Shown here: piece after piece, positions 44,305-52,584 of the stretch
How positions within the stretch are numbered: position 1 is the stretch's first letter
Layout: every line of letters begins with the position of its first letter
NCBI RefSeq assembly: GCF_900636765.1
Contig: NZ_LR134313.1
Coordinates: 744,001 to 808,000, forward strand
DNA from: Neisseria canis
GTDB taxonomy: Bacteria > Pseudomonadota > Gammaproteobacteria > Burkholderiales > Neisseriaceae
Direction of reading: 5' to 3'
Length of the DNA stretch: 64,000 bases
Program-made: the position numbers and the translations under genes
Notes under the pieces: model-generated
Databases searched by the model: none
Told to the model about the DNA's origin: nothing
What the model saw: the letters and a program-made list of their open reading frames with translations, nothing else

Positions 44305-44691
44305 TTATTTGGCTATGGGCGTGGCTTGATAGAAAGCCAGTTTCAGCTCGCCGTTTTCGATTTCCCAAACCGATACGGCGCGGTTGTTGAGCTTTCTGGG
44401 CTGCCCGTCCACCAATATATCGGCTTGGAAATCGGCGCGCACCAAAATGGCCGTGCCCAGATGCCGGATTTCGTGAATGGGGTAATGAATGGTTTGGTAA
44501 ACGTAAAAGCCGGAATGCAGCTTGTCCATTAAAGCATCCAAATCGTCTACGGTGCCGCTGGTATGCACATAACAGAGGTTAGGCCTGCACATGGCGGCAA
44601 ATTCTTCGTAACGTTGGTTGATCAGGCAATCGGCTCTTTGTTGTTCGGCGGCGCGGACGGCTTCCTGCCAATTTTGTTCTGTGTTCATCAA
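44305..44691 (-). CDS. NTF2-like (DUF4440) protein
   Basis: A 128-residue single-domain protein of the cone-like NTF2 fold: WQEAVRAAEQQRADCLINQRYEEFAAM at the N-terminus, then LCYVHTSGTVDDLDALMDKL and RAVSVWEIENGELKLAFYQATP. DUF4440-type members are small enzymes or ligand-binding proteins of uncertain role. It is divergently transcribed from pcaI with a 200-bp shared region, so it may belong to the aromatic regulon; that is only positional. Confidence 0.72.
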   Translation of the reverse strand: MMNTEQNWQEAVRAAEQQRADCLINQRYEEFAAMCRPNLCYVHTSGTVDDLDALMDKLHSGFYVYQTIHYPIHEIRHLGTAILVRADFQADILVDGQPRKLNNRAVSVWEIENGELKLAFYQATPIAK

Positions 44692-44847
44692 TCTTTCTCC
44701 TGTTCGGTTTGCGTTGTTGATTATTTTGCTGCCGTTGCATCTTAATTCTAATTTGTGCGTTTTATTGTTCTAAATTCCAAAACATTGTATTTGCCCGCAG
44801 CATGACTACAGTTGGGTTCAAACAGAATAGAATAATGACGGACTCTA

Positions 44848-44860
44848 CCTTACGGTAAGG
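44848..44860. promoter_or_regulatory. Perfect palindrome upstream of pcaI, possible operator
   Basis: CCTTACGGTAAGG is a perfect inverted repeat with a 1-base centre, 31 bases upstream of the pcaI ATG. It could be an operator or a start-site hairpin for the pcaIJF operon; the LysR gene at its far end is a candidate regulator, although LysR sites are usually T-N11-A and further upstream. Confidence 0.35.
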
Positions 44861-44891
44861 ATTAGATTTATTTTCAACAAGGCAAACCACC

Positions 44892-45551
44892 ATGATAGAC
44901 AAAACAACCCGTTCTCTGGAGGATGTGCTGGCTCAAATTTCAGACGGCGCCCGTATTATGATCGGCGGTTTCGGTACGGCAGGGCAGCCTGCCGGATTGA
45001 TCGACGGCCTGATTGAAACGGGAGCGAAAGATTTGGTCATCATCAACAACAATGCAGGCAATGGCGATTACGGTTTGGCCAAACTGCTGAAAACCGGTGC
45101 GGTGCGCAAAATCATCTGCTCTTTTCCGCGACAATCCGATTCGTGGGTTTTCGACGAACTTTACCGCGCCGGAAAAATCGAGCTGGAACTGGTGCCGCAA
45201 GGCAACCTTGCCTGCCGCATTCAGGCGGCGGGCATGGGGTTGGGCGCGGTGTTTACGCCTACCGGCTACGGTACGCTGTTGGCGGAAGGCAAAGAAACCC
45301 GCCATATCGACGGCAAAGATTATGTGCTCGAGTATCCCATCAAAGCGGATTTTGCGTTGATTAAAGCCTTCAAAGGCGACCGCTGGGGCAATTTGGTTTA
45401 CCGTAAATCGGCGCGTAATTTCGGCCCGATTATGGCGGCGGCGGCCGATGTAACCATTGCCGAAGTGTCGGAAATCGTTGAATTGGGCGCTTTGGATCCC
45501 GAACACATCATCACACCGGGAATTTTTGTCCGGCACGTCGTTAAAATTTGA
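44892..45551 (+). CDS. pcaI: 3-oxoadipate CoA-transferase subunit A PcaI
   Basis: A 219-residue alpha subunit of a family I CoA transferase that moves CoA from succinyl-CoA to 3-oxoadipate. The signature IGGFGTAGQPAGLIDGLIE and the segments IINNNAGNGDYGLAKLLK and SFPRQSDSWVFDELYRAGKI are typical of PcaI rather than acetoacetate transferases. It is first of a tight three-gene operon with pcaJ and pcaF. The pair AtoD/AtoA is the main alternative, but the adjacent 3-oxoadipyl-CoA thiolase and the maleylacetate pathway nearby favour Pca. Confidence 0.87.
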   Translation: MIDKTTRSLEDVLAQISDGARIMIGGFGTAGQPAGLIDGLIETGAKDLVIINNNAGNGDYGLAKLLKTGAVRKIICSFPRQSDSWVFDELYRAGKIELELVPQGNLACRIQAAGMGLGAVFTPTGYGTLLAEGKETRHIDGKDYVLEYPIKADFALIKAFKGDRWGNLVYRKSARNFGPIMAAAADVTIAEVSEIVELGALDPEHIITPGIFVRHVVKI

Positions 45552-45565
45552 TAAGGAGAGCAGCG

Positions 45566-46228
45566 GTGAACTACCAAAAACTCAACCGTGAACAAATCGC
45601 CATGCGCGTTGCCGCCGATATTCCCGACGGTGCTTATGTTAATCTCGGCATCGGGTTGCCGACCAAAATTGCGGCTTATCTGCCCGAAGACAAAGAAATC
45701 TTTCTGCATTCCGAAAACGGCCTGCTGGCATTCGGCCCGCCGCCCGCTCCCGGCGAAGAAGACCCCGATTTGATTAATGCCGGTAAAGAATACGTTACGC
45801 TGCAAACCGGCGGATGCTACTTCCACCACGGCGACTCTTTCGCCATGATGCGCGGCGGCCATCTCGATATTTGCGTATTGGGTGCGTTTCAAGTTTCGGC
45901 CAATGGAGATTTGGCCAACTGGCACACCGGTGCGCCCGATGCCATTCCGGCGGTAGGCGGTGCAATGGACTTGGCCGTCGGTGCCAAAAAAGTGTGGGTA
46001 ACGATGGAGCATACAAGCAAGCAGGGCGAGCCGAAAATTGTGCAAAACCTCACTTATCCGGCAACCGGCCTGCATTGCGTTAACCGCATCTACACCGATT
46101 TATGCGTTATCGATTTAGACGGAGAGGGCTTGCGCGTGATTGAAAAAGTTGACGGCCTAGACTTTGAAGAACTGCAAAAACTGACCGATGCCCCCTTAAT
46201 CGACGCCACAGCAGGAGCAAAGAAATGA
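45566..46228 (+). CDS. pcaJ: 3-oxoadipate CoA-transferase subunit B PcaJ
   Basis: A 220-residue beta subunit; I choose the GTG at 45566, with AAGGAGA upstream, 14 bp after pcaI. The catalytic glutamate lies in LHSENGLLAFGPPP, and GAYVNLGIGLPTKIA is the subunit B signature. It forms a heterotetramer with PcaI. Its stop codon overlaps the pcaF start (ATGA), implying translational coupling. Confidence 0.88.
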   Translation: MNYQKLNREQIAMRVAADIPDGAYVNLGIGLPTKIAAYLPEDKEIFLHSENGLLAFGPPPAPGEEDPDLINAGKEYVTLQTGGCYFHHGDSFAMMRGGHLDICVLGAFQVSANGDLANWHTGAPDAIPAVGGAMDLAVGAKKVWVTMEHTSKQGEPKIVQNLTYPATGLHCVNRIYTDLCVIDLDGEGLRVIEKVDGLDFEELQKLTDAPLIDATAGAKK

Positions 46229-47439
46229 AACTGAACGACGTTTATATTATTGATGCCGTGCGCACGCCTTTCGGACGCTACGGCGGCGGCCTTGCTGCGG
46301 TGCGCACCGATGATTTGGGCGCCGTGCCGATTAAAGCGTTGATGCAGCGCCATCCTCAAGTAGATTGGGCAAAAGCCGACGACTTGATTTACGGCTGTGC
46401 CAATCAGGCGGGAGAAGACAACCGCAACGTGGCCAGAATGTCTGCTTTGCTGGCAGGCATGCCGCCTTCCGTGCCGGCAACCACCATCAACCGTTTGTGC
46501 GGTTCGTCTTTGGATGCGGTGCTTACGGCAGGCCGTGCGATTCAAACCGGCGATGCCGATTTATTGATTGCGGGCGGCGTGGAAAATATGTCGCGCTCGC
46601 CTTATGTGATGGGCAAATCGGAGCAGGCTTTCGGCAGAAATCAAAAAATCGAAGATACCACGATGGGTTGGCGTTTTGTCAATCCGGCTATGAAGGCGCA
46701 ATACGGCGTGGATACCATGCCGCAAACCGCTGAGAATGTGGCGGAGCAATTCGGTATCAACAGGGAAGATCAAGACCGTTTTGCCCTTGCCAGCCAGCAC
46801 AAGGCGGCGGCGGCGCAGCAGCGCGGTTTTTTCGAGCGCGAAATCGTGCCGGTGGAAATCCCGCAACGTAAAGGCGGCAGCATTGTGGTGAATCAAGACG
46901 AGCATCCGCGCCCGGATACCAATGCGGAAGGCTTGGCAAAACTCAAGCCGGTGGTGTTTGAGGGCGGCACGGTAACGGCAGGCAATGCTTCGGGCATTAA
47001 CGACGGCTCGTCTGCCGTTTTGCTGGCTTCTGCCAAAGCGGTGGAAGCCTACGGGCTGAAGCCGCGCGGCCGTTTGATTGCCGGTGTAACGGTGGGCATC
47101 GAGCCGAGGATTATGGGTTTCGCCCCCGCACCGGCAATTAAAAAACTGCTGGCCAAAACAGGCGTGGATTTGGCCGATATTGATGTGATCGAGCTGAACG
47201 AAGCGTTTGCCGCCCAAGCTTTGGCGTGTACCCGCGATTTGGGTTTGGCCGACGATGACCCGCGCGTCAACCCTAACGGCGGTGCCATAGCCATCGGCCA
47301 TCCTTTGGGTGCTTCGGGCACGCGCTTGTTGGCAACTGCACTTAACCAGCTGGAAGTTTCAGGCGGGCGTTATGCGGTGTGCTCGATGTGTATCGGTGTC
47401 GGGCAAGGCATTGCGGTGCTCATTGAGCGATGCGACTAG
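46225..47439 (+). CDS. pcaF: 3-oxoadipyl-CoA thiolase PcaF
   Basis: A 404-residue thiolase that splits 3-oxoadipyl-CoA into succinyl-CoA and acetyl-CoA, the last step of the 3-oxoadipate pathway. The acylated Cys is in INRLCGSSLDAV, the second His in ELNEAFAAQ and GGAIAIGHPLGASGTR, and the final Cys in CSMCIGVGQG. RTPFGRYGGGLAAVRTDDL at the N-terminus is typical of PcaF/PaaJ. Its last 81 bases overlap the 3' end of the convergent LysR gene. Confidence 0.9.
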   Translation: MKLNDVYIIDAVRTPFGRYGGGLAAVRTDDLGAVPIKALMQRHPQVDWAKADDLIYGCANQAGEDNRNVARMSALLAGMPPSVPATTINRLCGSSLDAVLTAGRAIQTGDADLLIAGGVENMSRSPYVMGKSEQAFGRNQKIEDTTMGWRFVNPAMKAQYGVDTMPQTAENVAEQFGINREDQDRFALASQHKAAAAQQRGFFEREIVPVEIPQRKGGSIVVNQDEHPRPDTNAEGLAKLKPVVFEGGTVTAGNASGINDGSSAVLLASAKAVEAYGLKPRGRLIAGVTVGIEPRIMGFAPAPAIKKLLAKTGVDLADIDVIELNEAFAAQALACTRDLGLADDDPRVNPNGGAIAIGHPLGASGTRLLATALNQLEVSGGRYAVCSMCIGVGQGIAVLIERCD

Positions 47440-48369
47440 GGGCGACAAGCAGCCTTTGGCAATCAGTTGTTCGTCCCATTGGGGCTGCTTGCGGATGTGT
47501 TCCGATAAAAAATCAATCATATGTCTGACTTTTTTGATGTTTTTGGAATTGGGCGGAAACACGGCCCGCAAGCTGTAAGCCGGAACGGGATAATCGGTCA
47601 GCACCGATACCAGCCTGCCTTCGAGCAGGCTTTCTTTCGCCACGATGGTCGGCAGGCAGACAATGCCGCCGCCGGTTAAAGCGAAGTCGTGCAGCAGGTG
47701 GATGGAAGAAGAATTGATGCGTGCAGAAACCGACACTTCCTGTAGTGAATCTCCGTTAAAAAATTTGATGCGGTTGCGTTCGGGATAGCCCGAGTAATAG
47801 CCCAGTTCGAAACGTGCAAGATCGTCGGGCGTTTTCGGCTCTCCATTACGGGCGATGAAATCGGGGGAAGCACAAAATACGCGGTTGACATAGAAAATTT
47901 TGCGATCAATCAGGCTTTCGCCTTTGGGCGGAAAAATCTGAAAGGCCACATCAAAGCCGCACGATACCGGATCGACCACTTTATCGCTCATCACCAAATC
48001 CAGTTCGATATCGGTATAGGTTTGAGTAAACAGAAACAGCTTTTTGCTGAAATAACCCAAACCGAAACCGGGGACTAAATGGATACGCAGTTTGCCTTTC
48101 AAATCGTTTTTGGCCATTGCCATGGCATCAACCAAAGTATCGAAGCGGTTTAACAGATCAACGCATTCGTCGTAATACTTTTCGCCGATGTCAGACAGGC
48201 GCACGGAGCGGGTGTTGCGGTGGAATAGCGGCGCGTCGACAAATTTTTCCAGCTGCTGGATGCGCGTGCTGATGACCGAACGCGCTACGCCCAGCTGTTC
48301 GGCCGCCTGAATGAAACTCCCGCTTTGTGCTACGCGCACAAAGGCCTCCATACATTGCAGTTTGTCCAT
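47359..48369 (-). CDS. LysR family transcriptional regulator
   Basis: A 336-residue regulator with an N-terminal winged helix (MDKLQCMEAFVRVAQSGSF, then AEQLGVARSVISTRIQQLE) and an effector-binding domain. It resembles the CrgA/DsdC-like subgroup more than PcaQ. The C-terminal tail runs 81 bases antisense into pcaF and is longer than usual, so the two convergent mRNAs are complementary at their ends. Placement suggests control of pcaIJF or the hydroquinone genes, but its inducer is unknown. Confidence 0.83.
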   Translation of the reverse strand: MDKLQCMEAFVRVAQSGSFIQAAEQLGVARSVISTRIQQLEKFVDAPLFHRNTRSVRLSDIGEKYYDECVDLLNRFDTLVDAMAMAKNDLKGKLRIHLVPGFGLGYFSKKLFLFTQTYTDIELDLVMSDKVVDPVSCGFDVAFQIFPPKGESLIDRKIFYVNRVFCASPDFIARNGEPKTPDDLARFELGYYSGYPERNRIKFFNGDSLQEVSVSARINSSSIHLLHDFALTGGGIVCLPTIVAKESLLEGRLVSVLTDYPVPAYSLRAVFPPNSKNIKKVRHMIDFLSEHIRKQPQWDEQLIAKGCLSPLVASLNEHRNALPDTDTHRAHRITPA

Positions 48370-48470
48370 GTGTTCCTCCTCTTAAAACCGGTGCGTTGAA
48401 ATGATTTATAGACCCGCATCGATAAATTAACGGTTTGGCAGGTTTTTGCCAAACCGTTTCTTCAAACGGC

Positions 48471-49007
48471 GGATTCAAATTTGAAGTGCAACTTTCCATA
48501 ACAGAAAAAGGCCGGTATGCGGTAGCATACGGCCTTTCCTGCAAGAAAGATTGCATATGAACTACACACAACTGACCCAAGACGAACGATACCACATCCA
48601 ATACCTATCCCGCCACCACACCGTCACCGAATTAGAAAAGCGCATTACTGACCTTGGTCGAGCGGGTTACCCGCTACACCATCATCTGCAAGTTGAAGAA
48701 CTTCAAAGCCAAAGACACTGCCAACGCCGTCATCAAGGTATTGAAGGCGCATAAAGCCAGAGTCCATACCATTACCATGGATAACGGCAAAGAATTCTAC
48801 CGACACATCCGAATAGCCCAAGCATTGGAGGCGGAAACCTATTTTTGCCGCCCCTACCATTCTTGGGAGAAAGGGCTGAATGAAAATACCAACGGACTCA
48901 TCCGCCAATATTTCCCCAAACAAACCGATTTCCGCAACATCAGCCATCGGGAGATACGCAGGGTTCAAGATGAACTGAACCATAGGCCAAGAAAAACACT
49001 TGGCTAT
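48471..49007 (+). mobile_element. Truncated IS1655-like element (IS30 family)
   Basis: The left end GGATTCAAATTTGAAGTGCAAC at 48471-48492 and the following leader match the intact copy at 49811-50883. About 465 bp from the middle of the transposase is missing (junction near 48632), and homology stops at 49007 within the C-terminal codons, so the right end is lost. Confidence 0.9.
48557..49007 (+). pseudogene. IS30-family transposase remnant
   Basis: It begins [20 protein letters not shown], then jumps at about 48632 from the helix-turn-helix region directly to the core that begins [20 protein letters not shown]. The join shifts the frame. The catalytic tail ([29 protein letters not shown]) survives in the second frame. 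It cannot make transposase. Confidence 0.9.
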
Positions 49008-49104
49008 ATATTTGGTGATTTTGCTTCCAAAGCCCCATGAGCAATAATAAACATCCGCCGGAATGTAATGCAACATTCCGGCGGATGTTTTACCATTAGT
49101 TTGA

Positions 49105-49686
49105 TTAAGCAGCAAAGCGTTTGGCTACTTCATCCCAGTTTACGATTTCCCAAAAACCTTTCAGGTAGTTCGGGCGGCTGTTGCGGTAGTCGATATAGTA
49201 GGCATGTTCCCATACGTCGCAAGTTAGCAGCGGAGTGTTGTCGGTAGTTAAAGGAGTGGCTGCATTGGAAGTAGAAACCAAATCCAATTCCCCGTTCGGG
49301 GTTTTAACCAACCACGCCCAACCTGAACCGAATGTTCCGGCTGCGCAAGCGTTAAAAGCTTCTTGGAATTTTTCAAAGCTGCTCCATTTGGCGTCGATTG
49401 CTGCGGCCAATTCGCCAGAAGGTTTTCCTTGGCCTTTGGGGGTAAAGCCCAGCCAGTAGAAAGTATGGTTCCACGTTTGGGCTGCATTGTTGAATACGCC
49501 GCCGGAAGATTTTTTTACGATGTCTTCCAATGAAACGTTTTCAAATTCTGTGCCTTTAATTTGGTTGTTAAGGTTGGTGATGTAGGTTTGGTGGTGTTTG
49601 CCGTAGTGATATTCCAAAGTTTCTTTGGATAAGTGCGGCTCTAAGGCATCCAATGCGTAGGGCAATTCTGGTAATTTGTGTTCCAT
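49105..49686 (-). CDS. sodB: Superoxide dismutase [Fe] SodB
   Basis: A 193-residue cytoplasmic iron superoxide dismutase. Metal ligands are His in [11 protein letters not shown], His in NHTFYW, and Asp/His in [14 protein letters not shown]. The Gln in [11 protein letters not shown] and [12 protein letters not shown] indicate the Fe-type. The start is the ATG at 49686; the longer open frame reads back through the IS left end. It lies between two same-direction IS1655-like copies, which could mobilise or recombine around it. Confidence 0.95.
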   Translation of the reverse strand: MEHKLPELPYALDALEPHLSKETLEYHYGKHHQTYITNLNNQIKGTEFENVSLEDIVKKSSGGVFNNAAQTWNHTFYWLGFTPKGQGKPSGELAAAIDAKWSSFEKFQEAFNACAAGTFGSGWAWLVKTPNGELDLVSTSNAATPLTTDNTPLLTCDVWEHAYYIDYRNSRPNYLKGFWEIVNWDEVAKRFAA

Positions 49687-49810
49687 TTCGTGTTCCTGTT
49701 GTGGTTGTTTTCGATAAATTTTTTGGTTTTGGCAGCTGTTTCGTGACAAAACAACATGTGGGAATTCTACCTGTTTTGGTTTTAAAAGACCAATAAAACT
49801 TATGCCTGGC

Positions 49811-50883
49811 GGATTCGGATTTGAAGTGCAACTTTCCATAACAGAAAAAGGCCAGTATGCGGTAGCATACGGCCTTTCCTGCAAGAAAGATTGCCATGAG
49901 CTACACACAACTGACCCAAGACGAACGATACCGCATCCGATACCTATCCCGCCACCACACCGTCACCGAAATCGCCAAACGGCTTAACCGCCATAAAAGC
50001 ACCATCAGCCGCGAAATCAAACGGCACTGCCCACAAGGGCAGCAATACAGTGCCGAAAAAGCCCAACAGCAAAGCCGGCTTACCAAGCAGCGCAAAAGAA
50101 AGCCCTATAAGCTCCATTCGCAGCTGATCCAACACATCGCTACCCTCATCCGCCGCAAACTCAGCCCCGAGCAAGTGTGCGCCTATCTGTACAAGCACCA
50201 CCGAATCACGCTCCACCACAGCACCGTTTACCGCTATCTGCGTCAAGACAAAAGCAACGGCGGCACTTTGTGGCAGCATCTCAGAATAGCCTGCAAATCC
50301 TACCGTAAACGCTACGGCAGTACATGGAGCAGAGGCAAAGTACCCGACCGCACAGGCATTGAAAACCGACCCGCCATCGTCGACGAAAAATCCCGCATCG
50401 GCGATTGGGAAGCCGACACCGTCGTCGGCAAAGATCAGAAAAGCGCATTACTGACCTTGGTCGAGCGGGTTACCCGCTACACCATCATCTGCAAGTTGAA
50501 GAACTTCAAAGCCAAAGACACCGCCCGCGCAGTCATCAGGGTATTGAAGGCGCATAAAAACAGGGTACACACCATCACCATGGATAACGGCAAAGAATTC
50601 TACCGACACATCCGAATAGCCCAAGCATTGGAGGCGGAAACCTATTTTTGCCGCCCCTACCGTTCTTGGGAGAAAGGGCTGAATGAAAATACCAACGGAC
50701 TCATCCGCCAATATTTCCCGAAACAAACCGATTTCCGCAACATCAGCCATCGGGAGATACGCAGGGTTCAAGATGAGCTGAACCACCGGCCAAGAAAAAC
50801 ACTTGGCTATGAAACGCCAAGTGTTTTATTCTTGAATCTGTTCCAACCTCTACTGCCTGAGTGTTGCACTTGAAATTCGAATC
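49811..50883 (+). mobile_element. Intact IS1655-like element (IS30 family)
   Basis: Imperfect terminal inverted repeats lie at 49811-49832 (GGATTCGGATTTGAAGTGCAAC) and 50863-50883 (complement of GATTCGAATTTCAAGTGCAAC). The length of about 1.07 kb and the transposase match IS1655, known from N. meningitidis. A hairpin at about 49846-49878 (AGGCC.GTATGC / GCATAC.GGCCT) precedes the gene and may limit read-through expression. Confidence 0.92.
49896..50873 (+). CDS. IS30-family transposase, full length
   Basis: A 325-residue transposase. The N-terminal helix-turn-helix reads [20 protein letters not shown]. The DDE core follows: [11 protein letters not shown] (Asp), [11 protein letters not shown] (Asp) and [17 protein letters not shown] (Glu), as in IS30. 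It is complete and in frame, so the element is probably active and could also act on the truncated copy at 48471 if that copy had both ends. Confidence 0.95.
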   Translation: MSYTQLTQDERYRIRYLSRHHTVTEIAKRLNRHKSTISREIKRHCPQGQQYSAEKAQQQSRLTKQRKRKPYKLHSQLIQHIATLIRRKLSPEQVCAYLYKHHRITLHHSTVYRYLRQDKSNGGTLWQHLRIACKSYRKRYGSTWSRGKVPDRTGIENRPAIVDEKSRIGDWEADTVVGKDQKSALLTLVERVTRYTIICKLKNFKAKDTARAVIRVLKAHKNRVHTITMDNGKEFYRHIRIAQALEAETYFCRPYRSWEKGLNENTNGLIRQYFPKQTDFRNISHREIRRVQDELNHRPRKTLGYETPSVLFLNLFQPLLPECCT

Positions 50884-50884
50884 T

Positions 50885-50914
50885 AAGCCTGTCTGAATAT
50901 TTTTCAGACAGGCA
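50885..50914. terminator. Inverted DUS pair after atoE
   Basis: A DUS stem with a TAT/TTTT loop lies 20 bases past the 3' end of the AtoE-type gene on the minus strand and abuts the right end of the IS. Confidence 0.72.
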
Positions 50915-50933
50915 TGTGCTGTTTCTCAGGGCT

Positions 50934-52253
50934 TCACAAAATAAAGGACATAACGGCGAATACGCCCATAATCCACAGCCCCGACAACACCAGCCACATC
51001 ACGCAATAGCCCATGATGTCGCGTGCCGACAGGCCGGCCACGCCCAGCAGCGGCAAAGCCCAAAAAGGTTGGATCTGGTTGGTCCAAGCATCGCCCCACG
51101 CAAACGCCATAATGGTTTGGGGCAAATCGGCTCCCAATGCTTTGGCCGCTTCCACCACTACCGGCCCCTGTATCGCCCATTGGCCGCCTCCGGAAGGAAT
51201 AAAAATGTTGACCAAACCTGCCGACAAGAAGGTCATCACCGGAAAGTTGGCGGCATCGGATACCGATACGAACCATTGCGCCATCAGGTTGACCAAACCC
51301 GAATCGGTCATCATGCCCGCAATGCCGGCATAGAGCGGAAATTGGACGATAATGCCCTGAGTGGAAGATATGGCGGTTTTCGCCGCATTAAGAAAAGCGG
51401 CGGGCGAGCGGTGGAGCAGCAATGATGCCGCCAAAAACAGCATGATCACAATATTCAGATTAACGTCGAAACCTTTTTCGGCGAAATGTTTGCCTGCAAA
51501 CAGCAAAGGCAGCACGGCCAGCAGCAGGTTAAACAGATAGCGCTGTTCCAGTTTTTCCGAAAAGAAGAGTGGGCCGGCGTGTTGCGCCGCTTGGTTTTTT
51601 TCAGGTGTTTCTTGGTGCGCCTGCGTTACCGAAACAGGCTGTTTGGGCGGCGACACGAAAGCATACATCAACAGCAGCAAAACCAAAATGCCGGCGGAAA
51701 TAAGCAGATTCCATGAAGAATACAGGGTTTGCGACACCGGTATCACGCCGAGTGTTTCGTGTAAGAAGTGTTTGGGTGTCGCCACCACCAGCGGAATGGC
51801 CGAAGAGGGGCCGCGTATGATTTCTGCGCTGTATGCCGCCGCCACCACCAGCGGAAAATGCAGCCCCTGCACTTTTCTGCCCATTTCTTTGGCTACCATC
51901 GCGCCGACTACCAAGCCGAAACCCCAGTTCAGATAACATGCGGCAAACGATACCGTACCGGTGAGCATCAGTGCCTGCCGGGGCGTTTTGGCGGCATCGG
52001 TGAGCTTGTCTAAAAAACGGTTTACCGCCGGTGTTAATGCCAATATGTATCCCAAAAGCAGCACCAGCACCATCTGCATGCCGAAAGTGAAAAGCTTGGA
52101 AAAACCTTTGCCCCAGTAGTCGGCCATGTCAAAAAGGCTGTGGCCGCCTGCGGTAACGCCCGCTACCACAATCAAAGCGGTCAGTATGATGGCGAGTAAA
52201 AACGAATCGGGCAGGTAACGCTGCATTATTTTGCTTAAGAAATTGGCAATCAT
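50934..52253 (-). CDS. atoE: Short-chain fatty acid transporter, AtoE family
   Basis: A 439-residue inner-membrane protein starting at the ATG at 52253 (GGAG upstream). Family landmarks are LNWGFGLVVGAMVAKEM, AAYSAEIIRGPSSAIPLV, FIPSGGGQWAIQGPVV and AWGDAWTNQIQPFWALPLLG. AtoE takes up short-chain fatty acids. Here it is last in a minus-strand run of catabolic genes, so it could transport another small organic acid. A 331-bp gap with nested repeats separates it from the FGE gene, so it may have its own promoter. Confidence 0.85.
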   Translation of the reverse strand: MIANFLSKIMQRYLPDSFLLAIILTALIVVAGVTAGGHSLFDMADYWGKGFSKLFTFGMQMVLVLLLGYILALTPAVNRFLDKLTDAAKTPRQALMLTGTVSFAACYLNWGFGLVVGAMVAKEMGRKVQGLHFPLVVAAAYSAEIIRGPSSAIPLVVATPKHFLHETLGVIPVSQTLYSSWNLLISAGILVLLLLMYAFVSPPKQPVSVTQAHQETPEKNQAAQHAGPLFFSEKLEQRYLFNLLLAVLPLLFAGKHFAEKGFDVNLNIVIMLFLAASLLLHRSPAAFLNAAKTAISSTQGIIVQFPLYAGIAGMMTDSGLVNLMAQWFVSVSDAANFPVMTFLSAGLVNIFIPSGGGQWAIQGPVVVEAAKALGADLPQTIMAFAWGDAWTNQIQPFWALPLLGVAGLSARDIMGYCVMWLVLSGLWIMGVFAVMSFIL

Positions 52254-52300
52254 GGTTTCTCTCCTGCGCTGTTGAGGCGTGTTGCGACGGGGCGCATAAG

Positions 52301-52527
52301 GCAAATAAACTTTATTTCTGCTACGGTGTTGCTGCGCCTTGCTATAGTTAAAACACTTAATTTTATTAGTGTTTCCGTCATACTCGGGCTTGCCCCGAGT
52401 ATCTTGAGTTCCGCTAACTTTAGGAGATACTCGGGTCAAGCCCGAGTATGACGAACGTACTATTTTTAAGTTGAGCCACTATGGTGTCTGCGGCTTGCTG
52501 CCCTGTATCCAAAATAAGCTTATTTGC
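52301..52527. mobile_element. Correia-like element interrupted by a MITE
   Basis: The outer arms GCAAATAAACTTTA (52301-52314) and TAAGCTTATTTGC (52515-52527) enclose the Correia interior halves TACGGTGTTGCTGCGCCTTG and TGTCTGCGGCTTGCTGCC. Between these halves lies the 141-bp copy D, exactly where an uninterrupted element would continue GCCGTACTATTTGTAC. This is a nested insertion. Confidence 0.75.
52343..52483. repeat. 141-bp palindromic MITE-like element, copy D
   Basis: It starts TATAGTTAAAACACTTAA and ends AAGTTGAGCCACTAT. The hairpin core has arms TACTCGGGCTTG and its complement (one arm carries TTGCCCC in place of TTGACCC). It is near-identical, as reverse complement, to copy C at 34564-34704. 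It lies inside the Correia-like element at 52301-52527. Confidence 0.85.
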
Positions 52528-52584
52528 CGTATCTTTGTTTCAAAATTTATTTCAAACTCTTTCATTTCAGACGGCCTTTGGCGG

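Noticed and set aside
44892..47439. Acetoacetate (Ato) operon, given atoE at 50.9 kb
   Set aside because: The subunit and thiolase motifs fit PcaIJF better, and maleylacetate reductase supplies 3-oxoadipate; AtoE lies in another operon.
49687..49908. Extension of SodB to 267 residues
   Set aside because: The added part is read from the IS1655-like left end and intergenic DNA; SodB starts [13 protein letters not shown].
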